DNA from: Pseudarthrobacter phenanthrenivorans Sphe3
GTDB taxonomy: Bacteria > Actinomycetota > Actinomycetes > Actinomycetales > Micrococcaceae
Direction: 5' to 3'
Assembly (NCBI RefSeq): GCF_000189535.1
Contig: NC_015145.1
Location: 3,596,001-3,660,000, forward strand
Length of the DNA stretch: 64,000 bases
Shown: piece after piece, positions 55,786 through 64,000 of the stretch
How the letters are laid out: each line of letters starts with the position of its first letter
Numbering within the stretch: position 1 is the stretch's first letter
Notes under the pieces: model-generated
What the model saw: the letters and a program-made list of their open reading frames with translations, nothing else
What the model was told of the DNA's origin: nothing
Database searches by the model: none
Position numbers and translations under genes: made by a program

Positions 55786-56265
55786 ATGCTGATGATTTCC
55801 ATTGACCGGGACGATCCCGCCCGCGCCGACGTCCATCAGCTCCTCAACGAACACCTGGCGGACATGTACGCCACCTCGCCAGCCGAAAGCGTCCACGCCC
55901 TGGACCACTCCGCCCTGTCCTCGCCGTCGATCACGTTCTGGACGGCCCGCGAGGACGGTGATTTGCTGGGGTGCGGCGCACTCAAGCTCTTGGAGTCCCC
56001 GCCCGGGTCCGCGCTGCACGGCGAAATAAAGTCCATGCGCACCACGGCAGGCGCCCGCGGACGGGGCGTGGCAACGCTGATGCTCCGCCATATCCTCAGC
56101 GACGCCCGCGCCCGGAACCTTGAGCGCCTCTACCTGGAGACGGGAACCGAGGACTACTTCGCTCCGGCCCGCCAGCTGTACGCCCGGAACGGCTTCACCG
56201 AGTGCCCGCCGTTTGCCGGCTACGCCCTGGATCCCAACAGCGTGTTCATGGAGCTCGCGCTCTAA
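55786..56265 (+). CDS. GNAT-family N-acetyltransferase
   Basis: 159 residues. Acetyl-CoA site: IKSMRTTAGARGRGVATLMLRHILSDAR (motif R-x2-G-x-G/A), then LYLETGTEDYFAPARQLYARNGFTECPPFAGY, the classic C-terminal half of PaiA/YafP-type GNATs. Substrate unknown. ATG 55786 or ATG 55792; neither has a strong ribosome-binding site. Confidence 0.87.
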   Translation: MLMISIDRDDPARADVHQLLNEHLADMYATSPAESVHALDHSALSSPSITFWTAREDGDLLGCGALKLLESPPGSALHGEIKSMRTTAGARGRGVATLMLRHILSDARARNLERLYLETGTEDYFAPARQLYARNGFTECPPFAGYALDPNSVFMELAL

Positions 56266-56376
56266 GGAGGGCGTCATCAACGTTCCCGGCACCGGGCCGT
56301 GACATTGCCCAAGACGGTCGTAGGCTACTAACAGGCCGGACAGGGCGGCGGCCTCGGGCCTCGAAGGGAACGACGA

Positions 56377-57955
56377 GTGGACAGAAGTGCCGGTTACTGG
56401 TTCTTGAGTGGTGCAGAGCGGGGACACGCAGCCACCAATGTCCACGCTGAAGGTGCCGGATCGCCGGCCTGGTCCGAGGGAAACCTTGTGCGGCCCCTGA
56501 TCCATGGCGCCACCTACTTCGCCCGGCTGCATGAGGAGCTCTCCGTGCTTCAAGCGGGTGACCGCGTGTGGTTCACGGACTGGCGTGGCGACGGCGACGA
56601 GCGGCCTACGGACGATGGGCCGGCGATCGGTGAGCTGCTGGCGCGGTTGGCCCCGGCGGGTGTGGAAGTGCGCGGCCTGGTCTGGCGGTCGCACGGCGAG
56701 CGCGTGTCTGCTCCCATGAGCAACCTGTCCAACGAGCACCTCAGTCGGCAGGTCAATGACGCGGGCGGGGAAGCGCTGTTGGTCAGCGGGGCGCCTCTTC
56801 GGCTGCCATCACCAGAAGCTGTTCGTCATCCGCAACCGTAACGACCCCTCGCGGGACGTGGCGTTCGTCGGCGGAATCGACCTTTCCCACAGCCGCCGGG
56901 ACGACGCGGATCACATGGGAGATCCGCAGGCGGTGGACATGGATCCCCGGTACGGGAAACAGCCTCCATGGCACGACGCCGCCCTGGAACTTCGCGGACC
57001 GGTCGTGGCTGACGTGCTCGAGTTGTTTGCGGAGCGGTGGAACGATCCCCATCCCCTGGACCGGCGCACGCCTTACCGGATGCTGCTGCAGCGCCTGGCG
57101 GGTATGCCCAGGCATCCCAAACCACTGCCGGAGACTGCGCCGCCCCCGCCGCCGGCCGGCCCCCACGCCGTGCAGCTGCTGCGCACTTACGGCGTGAAGC
57201 ATCCGCCGTTTCCCTTCGCCCCGGGTGGTGAGCGGAGCGTTGCCCAGGCCTACACGAAGGCCTTCTCCCTGGCCCGTTCGCTGATTTACATCGAAGACCA
57301 GTACCTGTGGTCGGCTGAGGTGGCAGCCGGAATCGCGGCTGCCCTTGAACAGAACCCCGGGTTGAACGTGATCGCGGTTGTGCCCCGCTACCCGGACTCC
57401 GACGGTCCGCTCGGCGGGCCACCCAAGCGGCTGGGGCAACTGCATGCCATCGAGACGATACGCCGCGCCGCGCCGGACAGATTCGGCGTGTTCAACCTGG
57501 AGAACCGGGCCGGGACGCCGATCTATGTCCATGCCAAGATCTGCATCATCGACGACTCCTGGTTCACGTGCGGGTCGGACAACTTCAACCGGCGGTCCTG
57601 GACCACGGACAGCGAGCTGACCTGCGCAGTGGTTGACACTACTGCCGGCGAGCGGGAAACGCCGTTGGCCCAAAGGCTGCGGCTGCAGCTTTGGGCCGAG
57701 CACCTGGGCGTCGAGGAAAGTGACCCCCGGCTCCACGATCCGGCGGACGGCCTCGCTCTGTGGAAGGCCGCCGCCGACGCTCTCGATGATTGGCATAGAA
57801 GCGGGCGCGGTCCGACCCGGCCCGCGGGACACGTACGGCACCACACCACAGCACCGGTGACGCGCCTTCAGCGTCTCTGGGCGGCTCCTGCCAACCGCTT
57901 TTTCGTGGACCCGGACGGCCGTCCCCGCAAACTGCGCGGCACTACCCGGTTCTAG
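56377..57955 (+). pseudogene. Phospholipase D-family protein with a +1 frameshift
   Basis: Two overlapping frames make one PLD protein of ~525 residues. The N-terminal part (from GTG 56377) reads HEELSVLQAGDRVWFTDWRGDGDE and runs out of frame after GGEALLVSG. The second frame continues with RLFGCHHQKLFVIRNRND, the first HxK motif. The C-terminal half has the second (VHAKICIIDDSWFTCGSDNFNRRS, H-x-K-x4-D). Dropping one G from the GGGG run at 56788-56791 restores a continuous protein. It would act on phosphodiesters or membrane lipids. It may be a sequencing error, a pseudogene or slippage-prone tract. Confidence 0.78.
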
Positions 57956-58050
57956 GGCGAGGACAGGCTGACTCCAGGCACAACCCGGTTCTAGGGCGAG
58001 GATAGGCTGACTCCAGGCACTACCCGGTTCTAGGCACGCCAGGCTGATTC
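57938..58050 (+). repeat. Three tandem copies of a 39-bp unit at the PLD 3' end
   Basis: Units start at 57938, 57977 and 58016. Copies 1 and 2 differ at two positions; copy 3 is slightly shortened. The first unit contains the last codons and the TAG of the PLD gene, so the gene's 3' end was duplicated downstream. 39 bp is a whole number of codons, but each copy carries its own in-frame TAG. Confidence 0.8.
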
Positions 58051-58075
58051 CAAGCAGGACAAGCTGGCGCTGGCC

Positions 58076-59548
58076 TCAGGCCGCGAGGCGCGTCAGGATG
58101 ACCTGTTCCAGGGGGCTGATGTCCTGTTCCAAGGGGCCGACAGTAACGGGCAGGCAGCCGGACGGGATGAGGGGTGGTTCCCGGTCCGGGTGCTCGGCTG
58201 GATAGTGTCGTCCGGCCGGTGAGATCCAGCCTGGCGGCTCATGCGTCGTTGCCGGCGTTGGTGTCCAGGCCGACCCGTGTTTGAGCCGGTGGTGTTTCGG
58301 GCATGCCTGCCCAAGGTTACTGATGCCGGTGGTTCCCCCGCGCTGCCAGGCGGTGAGATGATCCGCCTCATTGTCCAGGCTATGGTTGCTGCAGCCCGGG
58401 AAGGTGCATCTGCCGTCCCGCATCTTGAGCCACCGCTTCAATGCCTCCGGGAGGCGGTAGCTGGTGCGTCCGATTTCCAGCGGAGCCCCATCCCTCGGAT
58501 CTACCAGGACGCGGTACAACGAGCTGGCACCGTCAGCAACCAGCCGGCGTGCCAAAGAAGCCGGAACCGGCCCCAGCCCATCGACTTCAGCGGGTTCGTC
58601 GGCCAGGCCAAGGAGGGAGAAGACCGGAACGGTCACGAGCACCTCAACCTTCGGGGAGGGCGCGTCTCCTAAGTCCTGGTTGGCACTGCCCAACAGCAGC
58701 CCCGCGGCAACGTCCGCGCGCAACTGGCTGAGGTTGCGTGGTTCGTCCGGGCCTTGCAGTCCGCGGGCCAGTGCCGTCGACTTGTTCCAGATAGCTAAGG
58801 CTGTGTCTCCAGGAAGGTAGAGCGACAGCCAGGCCATGCCGTCCCGGTCCGGGCTGAACTCCACCCGACGGTCCGCGGTGCTCTTCGCATGGCGTTCCTC
58901 GAGGGACTCGGGGTGGTGGCGTTCGCGCCAGGCCCGGACCTTCCGCCGGAACCGGGCGGGCACCAGGTCTCCGGGTGCGGCACTGCCGGCCGGCTTGGGT
59001 GCGTCAGCGTCGAAGAAGTGTGCCTCCAAAGCAGAGGCTGCTGCGGGGGTGAGACCAGTGGTTTCCTCGACCACGATTCGCGCATGCAGCCAACCGATAG
59101 TGCCGGCCTGCAGCGCATCGAGTGCCGCCGGCAGTGAGGTGGTCAGCGCGTGGGCTTCTCCAAGCAAGGCGGATGCAGCGCGTTCACCAATGGTGAGCAT
59201 GCACGCGACTTCTGCCACCCGACTCATCTCCTGCGCCGTCGCCTCGTAAGCGCTGGCTGGCGGGCCTTCAATTGCGTCTGCCGCCTCCGCATAGGCGGCC
59301 ACCAGTCGCACCTTCAGCGCCGCCGTCGCGGCCTCAAGGCGCGCCACCCGCCCCAACCCGTCCAGGCAAACCTCGGAAAAGTCCTGCAGCGGATCAGCAT
59401 CAGCGCCCGCAAAAGGCGTAGGCCCATCCAGGGCGTCCGGCCGCCGCGCAACAACACCCGCAAGTTCATCAACCAGCCCGGCCACCGACGCAACGGCAGT
59501 CGCCAGTACGGCTCGGCCGCCCGCATCTATTACCGCGCTGGTTTCCAT
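58076..59548 (-). CDS. DUF222 / HNH endonuclease-domain protein
   Basis: 490 residues from ATG 59548. DUF222 covers ~1-330 (13E12-repeat type: EVCLDGLGRVARLEAATAALKVRLVAAY, then LHARIVVEETTGL). A C-terminal HNH domain reads CTFPGCSNHSLDNEADHL, then GGTTGISNLGQACPKHHRLKH, with the CxxC-type zinc ligands and catalytic His. Multicopy in actinobacteria and often linked with mobile elements; biological role unclear. No other mobile gene is nearby. Confidence 0.9.
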   Translation of the reverse strand: METSAVIDAGGRAVLATAVASVAGLVDELAGVVARRPDALDGPTPFAGADADPLQDFSEVCLDGLGRVARLEAATAALKVRLVAAYAEAADAIEGPPASAYEATAQEMSRVAEVACMLTIGERAASALLGEAHALTTSLPAALDALQAGTIGWLHARIVVEETTGLTPAAASALEAHFFDADAPKPAGSAAPGDLVPARFRRKVRAWRERHHPESLEERHAKSTADRRVEFSPDRDGMAWLSLYLPGDTALAIWNKSTALARGLQGPDEPRNLSQLRADVAAGLLLGSANQDLGDAPSPKVEVLVTVPVFSLLGLADEPAEVDGLGPVPASLARRLVADGASSLYRVLVDPRDGAPLEIGRTSYRLPEALKRWLKMRDGRCTFPGCSNHSLDNEADHLTAWQRGGTTGISNLGQACPKHHRLKHGSAWTPTPATTHEPPGWISPAGRHYPAEHPDREPPLIPSGCLPVTVGPLEQDISPLEQVILTRLAA

Positions 59549-59637
59549 AACCAAAGCATGGCAGGAGGGTCTGACATTCGCTGCTCATCGTCCCCCTGAT
59601 CATCGAAGGTGACCGCTCCTAAGTACCCCCCAAGGAA

Positions 59638-59679
59638 CAGAGCGGACGACGGCGGGCCCTCCCGCCGTCGTCCGCTCTG
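59638..59679. terminator. Shared-core hairpin
   Basis: Arms CAGAGCGGACGACGGCGGG (59638-59656) and CCCGCCGTCGTCCGCTCTG (59661-59679), 4-base loop. It follows the wax ester synthase on the minus strand and precedes the DUF222 gene's promoter. Confidence 0.75.
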
Positions 59680-59702
59680 CTTTGGCATGGGCCAGGGAAC
59701 TC

Positions 59703-60974
59703 TCACCCGCCCAGACGCCCCAGCTCCTCCCCCATGGCCTGTGCGAACACATCACCTGGGACATTGGAGGCATCGAAGTGGATGCCGCAGCACAGGTTGC
59801 CGGCGTAGGAGACCGCCGCGACACCGAGCCGAACATTGCCGGCGAGCACCGCAACCGGCCAGAGTGCCACTACCGGGGCCCCAGCCAGGCGGAACGTGCC
59901 TTCCGGACCCGGCACGTTGGTGACGAACCCGCCCACCAGATGCTGCCGGCGGCCGAGGCGGTCCATGATGCGCGCGCCGACCGGGCCGCGCATGAACTCC
60001 AGCGTGCCCTGGTCCCGTGCCTGCGGCTTCTCCACACGGGTCTGCTCGGCGATGAGCCGCAAACGCTCATCGGGGTCGGGCTCGCCAAGTGGCAGCCGCA
60101 CCAGCATGACTCCCACCTGGTTCGCCGCGGTCCCGCGGCGCCGCAGCGCCACCGGCTCGGACACCGGCAGCCACGCGGGAACCGGCTCACCGGCCGCCAT
60201 TAAAGCTGCCCGAAATCCGGCCGCTGACGCAGCGAGAAGGCCGTCGTTGACCGTGGCGCCCTTCGGACGGACCGCCGACTCGAGGGCTTCAATGTCTGTC
60301 CGCAGGAAAGCGACGCCGTGGTGCGTGCTGCGCTCACCGAGAAGCACTGTGCGGCCCACGCCGTGGCCCCACAAGGTCTTGCGGATACGGTACAGACCCG
60401 TCCCGAGGCGGCGCAGGATGCGGCGCACATCCATCCTCGGACGGTGCTGGGGAGCCCCCGCCGGCGCAAGCGCACTCGCAGTCCTCTCCGCCGGTTCGCC
60501 GGGGTCGAAAAGCCGCTGCACAATGACCGCCGCCGTCATCCCGTCGGCCACGGCGTGGTGGATTCGCAGCACAATGCCGAGTCCGCCCGTCACGGCGCCC
60601 GGAACCACCAGGATCTCCCACATCGGACGGTCCAGTGCGAGCGGCTGGCTCATCAGCCCGGCGCATCTGGCCTCAAGGCCCATCAGTCCATCCACCGGCT
60701 CCACAAGTCGGATGTGATGCTCGACGTCGGGCATGGTTTCAACCCAGTGGTGTCGCCGGCCCGCCTGGGCCGCTCTCTTGCGAAGCGCCGGCAACTCGGC
60801 AATCCGTTCACGAAGGACCGCCCTGAGCCCTGCCATGTCCGGAGTGCCATCCGGAGCCAAAAACCCGCCTGGTTCCAGCAGGCCAGCCACGAGGAACACA
60901 TTGACCTGGCCAGCATGGTCGAGCACCAGGTTCGCCTCATCGGTAGGGGCCAGTCTTTGTGTCGCTGAGCGCAT
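59703..60974 (-). CDS. Wax ester synthase/diacylglycerol acyltransferase
   Basis: 423 residues. The active-site motif HHAVADG is present (H139, H140, D144, G145). The C-terminal DUF1298-type half has VNDGLLAASAAGFRAAL and GGFVTNVPGPEGTFRLAGAPV. It transfers acyl groups from acyl-CoA to diacylglycerol or fatty alcohol, making storage lipid at the membrane. Slightly shorter than mycobacterial Tgs proteins (~460). Monocistronic, divergent from the lipoprotein-ECF operon. Confidence 0.9.
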   Translation of the reverse strand: MRSATQRLAPTDEANLVLDHAGQVNVFLVAGLLEPGGFLAPDGTPDMAGLRAVLRERIAELPALRKRAAQAGRRHHWVETMPDVEHHIRLVEPVDGLMGLEARCAGLMSQPLALDRPMWEILVVPGAVTGGLGIVLRIHHAVADGMTAAVIVQRLFDPGEPAERTASALAPAGAPQHRPRMDVRRILRRLGTGLYRIRKTLWGHGVGRTVLLGERSTHHGVAFLRTDIEALESAVRPKGATVNDGLLAASAAGFRAALMAAGEPVPAWLPVSEPVALRRRGTAANQVGVMLVRLPLGEPDPDERLRLIAEQTRVEKPQARDQGTLEFMRGPVGARIMDRLGRRQHLVGGFVTNVPGPEGTFRLAGAPVVALWPVAVLAGNVRLGVAAVSYAGNLCCGIHFDASNVPGDVFAQAMGEELGRLGG

Positions 60975-61075
60975 GCCTCGACGCTAACGGTGAAGTACCC
61001 GTGCTGTCAGGTGGTTTCCGCAAGGTCCCGGCGTCATATAACGCGACCGCATCAGGCTCCGGTCAGGCAACGCCC

Positions 61076-61081
61076 TACCCT
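61076..61081 (+). promoter_or_regulatory. Possible -10 for a leaderless lipoprotein-ECF transcript
   Basis: TACCCT fits TANNNT and ends 6 nt before the GTG at 61088. No Shine-Dalgarno sequence is present for that start. No clear -35. The 113-bp divergent gap shows no cobalamin riboswitch. Confidence 0.3.
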
Positions 61082-61087
61082 TAACAG

Positions 61088-61654
61088 GTGACTTTGACTA
61101 AGATGCGCACCGCCGCCGCGAGCTCCCTCGCCGCCGCCGGTCTCCTGTTCTCCCTCGCCGCGTGTTCCGCGCCGGCCACCCAGCCCGCTGCCTCTGAGCC
61201 CGCTTCCACCCCAGCGGCTTCGACGAGCGCCGCTCCCAGCGCCTCCGATGGGCCCTGCGACGGCGTAAAGGTCATCGTTGATTCGGGCGCCCTGAAGCAG
61301 GCTGCCGCAAACACCTCCGTGTGCGTGCCCGTGGACGGGCCCACTGTCGCCGCGGATGTGCTTAAGGAAGCGGACATCAAGACCGAGGGCACCACGCAGT
61401 ACCCCAACGAGCTGGTGTGCCGCGTGAACGGTGTGCCCGCTGCAGACTTCGACATCACGCACAAGGGCGGCACGTACCGGGAAGAATGCAAGGGCATGCC
61501 CGCCGCCTTCGCCTACTGGGCACTGTGGGTTAAGCCGGCGAACGGTGACTGGGCCTACGCCCAGGAAGGCCTCGCCACCCTCAAGGTGAGCCCGGGCGAG
61601 AGCCTGGAACTGCTCTTCACGGTCGACGGCGAACCGGACGCCCCCGCGGTATGA
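61088..61654 (+). CDS. DUF4430-like (transcobalamin-like) lipoprotein
   Basis: 188 residues, GTG 61088 (ATG 61103 possible). Lipobox SLAAC, then an Ala/Ser/Pro linker. The folded domain (~55-188) has a Cys-bordered VKVIVDSG start, GPTVAADVLKEADIKTEG, VCRVNGVPAADFD and a YWALWVKPANGDWAYAQEGLATLKVSPGE segment. This matches DUF4430, related to the C-terminal domain of cobalamin carriers. It overlaps the ECF gene by ATGA, so it is probably its substrate-capture lipoprotein; a corrinoid or other large ligand is plausible but unproven. Confidence 0.72.
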   Translation: MTLTKMRTAAASSLAAAGLLFSLAACSAPATQPAASEPASTPAASTSAAPSASDGPCDGVKVIVDSGALKQAAANTSVCVPVDGPTVAADVLKEADIKTEGTTQYPNELVCRVNGVPAADFDITHKGGTYREECKGMPAAFAYWALWVKPANGDWAYAQEGLATLKVSPGESLELLFTVDGEPDAPAV

Positions 61655-64000
61655 CCTTCCGGCCCGCGCCATTACGCGCCGCGGCGGCCCTCGCCGTCGT
61701 GTTCATCGTGGCGCGGGTCATCTACCGCATCCTCTTCAACGGGGCGGGGATGGGCGAGCCGGTCCTGCTCGACCTGCCGGCGACGCGGCTGCCCGCCCCC
61801 TACTCGCATGTGGTCCTCCTGGGCCCGGTCACTGGTGCCGGGCTGTGGGCGGCGGTGGCGTCCGCCCTGCCGATCGCCGCGATGTTCCTCGGCTTCGGCC
61901 TTCTCAACGCCTGGGTGGACGTGGCCCGCGGCTTCGTGCACCTGGCCCGCCGCGGTCCCCTTCAGGGCGTGGGCCGGATGCTTGTGGTGGCATGGGCTGC
62001 GCTTCCCGCGCTTTCCGACGCCGTGACGTCCGTGCGCCTGGCGTTCCGGCTGCGGGGCGAAAAGTTTGGACCCCGCGCCCTGGTGCCCATCCTCGAGCAC
62101 ACCCTTGAGCATGCCGGCAGGGTTGCCGCGGCGCTGGAGCTGCGCGGCTTTGGGAGCCGAGCGGAGCATCGTTTCGAGAACGACGACGACGGCCCGCTTC
62201 TGGTGCGGAACGCACAGTTCCGCATTGGGGACGCACAGGTGAGCGTCCCCGGATTCACGCCGCCCAGTGGCTCAATCACCGTGATCACCGGGGCCACCGG
62301 CTCCGGCAAGTCCACCGTCCTGCGGGGCATCGCCGGGCTGCTTTCGCACGCGGACGGTGGGGACATCGATGGGACAGTGCGCGTCGCCGGCGCGGACCGT
62401 GCCAGCACACCGCCGCGGGACACCGCACGCGCCGTCGGCGTTGTGCTCCAGAATCCCCGCGCAGCCTTCGCCACCACCAAGGTCCGGGACGAAATCTCCC
62501 TGGCCCTTGAGCTGCGCGGCGTAGCACCTACTGCCGCCAAGACCCGCGTCCTTGAGGTCGCCGGGCGCATCGGGGTTTCGGCGCTGCTGGACCGGAATCT
62601 CAGCACCCTCTCGGCGGGCGAGGCAACGCTCGTGGCCATCGCCGCAGCGGTGGTGGAAAATCCGGCCCTGCTCCTGGTCGATGAGCCCCTGGCCGACCTC
62701 GACACTGCAGCGCGTGGACGCGTCATCGCCGTACTCCACACCCTCGCCCGCGACGCCGGCACCTGCGTCATCGTGGCGGAACACCGGGCGGAACCGCTCA
62801 TACCGGTGGCCGATTCCTGGTGGACCATCGATGACGGCACACTAATCCCAACTGCAGGGGTCCCCGGGGCGGCGCCGTCACCTTCCGCCCCCTTCCAGGC
62901 CGTCAAAGCACCTGCACGCCCGACTGATCTTGCGCCGGTGCTCACGGCAACAAACCTGGCCGTGCACCGCAAGGGCACCCCACTGGTGCGGAACGCATCC
63001 CTGACCCTGCACCGCGGCGAGATGGTGGCTTTGGTAGGGCCGAACGGAGCCGGGAAGTCGTCCCTCCTGGTCGCGCTCGCCCTGGCTGAGGGCAAACCCG
63101 GTGACGGTATCAGCGGCGAGATAGCGCTCGACGGCGGCCGGGTCGCCTTGGTGCCGGACGCCTCGGACGATCTCTTCACCAGGGATACGGTGGCAGGCGA
63201 ACTCCGGGCAGCTGAACGGCGCCTCGCCCGGGGCAAGAACGGCCGGCAGGTCCCGTCTGGATATGCGGCGTCGCATCTGGCCCGGTTGCGGGGCAACGTC
63301 CCGATCCCCTTCGGGCACGAGCACCCCCGGGACCTCTCCGCCGGAGAGCGACGGATCCTCGCCATCGCCCTGCAGACCATGGACAACCCTGGGGTACTCC
63401 TGATCGACGAACCGACTCGTGGACTGGATCCTGCAGCACGCACCGCAGTCGCCGCAGCTCTGGAAGCCGCGGCGGATTCAGGCGCTGCGGTCCTGATCGC
63501 CACGCACGATCACGACTTTGCCCGCAGCCTCGGCGCCCGCATCCTCCCGATGCGTGAGGGCGTCGCGCCCTCTTCCGAGCCGCCCGCTGCCCCGGCTGTG
63601 GCCACCTCTGCTGCACAGCCGGCCGCAGCACCGCGGGTTCCGGCAACACGCACCGCCGTCGACGTACCGAATGACATCACCGGCGCCAAGAAGCCCCGCC
63701 GCATCCGGATGCCGCGCGGCGCCGAACCCGCCGTCCTCGCCGCGGCGAACCTCCTGGCCCTTGGCGCCTTCTGCTGGCCGCTGCTCGCCGCAGCCTTCCC
63801 GCAGGATGCCGCGGCGGCCCTCCCCTACGCTGCGCTGGCCATCGCACCCATCGCCGCCGTCGCCGTCGTCGTGTCCCTGGACGGCTCGGTCCGCTCAGCC
63901 CACACGGTGGCCCTGCTCGGCGTCCTGGCCGCGGTAGGTTCCGCGGTCCGGGTGGCGAGCACCGGCGTCGGGGGCATTGAGGCGGTCTTTATCCTGTTGA
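61651..64000 (+). CDS. Single-chain ECF transporter (T-A-A-probable S), truncated by the window edge
   Basis: Open from ATG 61651 to the last base (783 residues seen, no stop). Residues 1-~170 are a short EcfT with coupling motifs FRLRGEKFG and ALELRGFGS. The first ATPase has Walker A GATGSGKST (~214-222), LSAGE (~320) and LLLVDEP (~344). The second has GPNGAGKSS (~463), LSAGERRIL (~562), LLIDEPTRGLD (~586) and H-loop ATHDHDF (~619). After a linker, new membrane helices begin at ~690 (EPAVLAAANLLALGAFCWPLLAAAF), consistent with an S component. Uptake of a vitamin or cofactor; substrate unknown. Coupled to the upstream lipoprotein. Confidence 0.85.
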   Translation, partial: MTFRPAPLRAAAALAVVFIVARVIYRILFNGAGMGEPVLLDLPATRLPAPYSHVVLLGPVTGAGLWAAVASALPIAAMFLGFGLLNAWVDVARGFVHLARRGPLQGVGRMLVVAWAALPALSDAVTSVRLAFRLRGEKFGPRALVPILEHTLEHAGRVAAALELRGFGSRAEHRFENDDDGPLLVRNAQFRIGDAQVSVPGFTPPSGSITVITGATGSGKSTVLRGIAGLLSHADGGDIDGTVRVAGADRASTPPRDTARAVGVVLQNPRAAFATTKVRDEISLALELRGVAPTAAKTRVLEVAGRIGVSALLDRNLSTLSAGEATLVAIAAAVVENPALLLVDEPLADLDTAARGRVIAVLHTLARDAGTCVIVAEHRAEPLIPVADSWWTIDDGTLIPTAGVPGAAPSPSAPFQAVKAPARPTDLAPVLTATNLAVHRKGTPLVRNASLTLHRGEMVALVGPNGAGKSSLLVALALAEGKPGDGISGEIALDGGRVALVPDASDDLFTRDTVAGELRAAERRLARGKNGRQVPSGYAASHLARLRGNVPIPFGHEHPRDLSAGERRILAIALQTMDNPGVLLIDEPTRGLDPAARTAVAAALEAAADSGAAVLIATHDHDFARSLGARILPMREGVAPSSEPPAAPAVATSAAQPAAAPRVPATRTAVDVPNDITGAKKPRRIRMPRGAEPAVLAAANLLALGAFCWPLLAAAFPQDAAAALPYAALAIAPIAAVAVVVSLDGSVRSAHTVALLGVLAAVGSAVRVASTGVGGIEAVFILL

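Noticed and set aside
55606..56739. Upstream extension of the minus-strand SRPBCC frame to 535 codons
   Set aside because: The extension overlaps two plus-strand genes, and the ATG at 55605 has a strong ribosome-binding site and matches the family start.
57938..58050. Attachment site or CRISPR-like repeat after the PLD gene
   Set aside because: Direct tandem copies without spacers, no integrase or tRNA nearby; explained by local duplication.
58076..59548. DUF222-HNH gene as part of a mobile island
   Set aside because: No recombinase, terminal repeats, tRNA or composition change beside it; such genes are widely dispersed in actinobacteria.
61000..61087. Cobalamin riboswitch upstream of the lipoprotein-ECF genes
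   Set aside because: The gap is too short and shows no B12-box-like sequence.

Overview
The window is 64 kb of high-GC actinobacterial chromosome. Gene content, codon use and frequent GTG starts all fit Arthrobacter/Pseudarthrobacter (Micrococcaceae). The strongest pointers are a glycine-cleavage operon behind a tandem glycine riboswitch, DUF222-HNH, MpaB, GPP34 and ECF genes, and many intergenic hairpins built on one GACGACGGCGGG core. I see no rRNA, tRNA, CRISPR array, insertion sequence, integrase or phage gene. It reads as ordinary chromosome with several decaying genes.

Layout. 1-7.5 kb: 3' end of an ammonium transporter, a PadR regulator with a GFGP-repeat N-terminus and an operator over its own promoter, a class A penicillin-binding protein, an acetyltransferase, a DUF1992 protein, a thioesterase, an ArsR/AHSA1 pair and an S51 peptidase. 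7.5-13.3 kb: the most unusual block, with five intact GAF-ANTAR genes, one GAF-ANTAR fossil that has lost its GAF domain, and two small paralogous proteins placed directly after GAF-ANTAR genes. 13.3-20.3 kb: a truncated tetratricopeptide-like gene, a CPBP protease, nitronate monooxygenase, an alcohol dehydrogenase next to an XRE/MmyB regulator relic, a VOC protein, DUF817, MpaB, and an Hpt-like protein whose phospho-acceptor His is Leu. 20.3-28.3 kb: a secreted phosphoesterase pair behind a possible PHO box, membrane proteins, two tandem paralogous lipoproteins and a universal stress protein.

28.7-38.7 kb: one minus-strand glycine/one-carbon unit in transcription order riboswitch, gcvP, gcvT, gcvH, glyA, sdaA, lipA and an MTHFR-family gene, then two small unknowns. 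It splits glycine to methylene-THF, makes serine, deaminates it to pyruvate, makes the lipoyl group GcvH needs and may reduce the C1 unit. 38.8-41.7 kb: a VOC protein, a membrane-tailed subtilisin and DUF427. 41.8-47.8 kb: an arabinoside-utilisation operon (binding protein, two permeases, GH51 arabinofuranosidase) under an upstream LacI regulator with two candidate operators. It has no ATPase gene, so a shared one is likely.

48-64 kb: a persulfide-dioxygenase/rhodanese protein, GPP34, a large secreted putative glycosidase with a discoidin-like domain, a flavodoxin-type protein, a metalloprotease broken by one amber codon, a phospholipase D broken by one extra G, DUF222-HNH, a wax ester synthase, and at the right edge a DUF4430-like lipoprotein coupled to a single-chain ECF transporter (T, A, A, probable S) that runs off the window.
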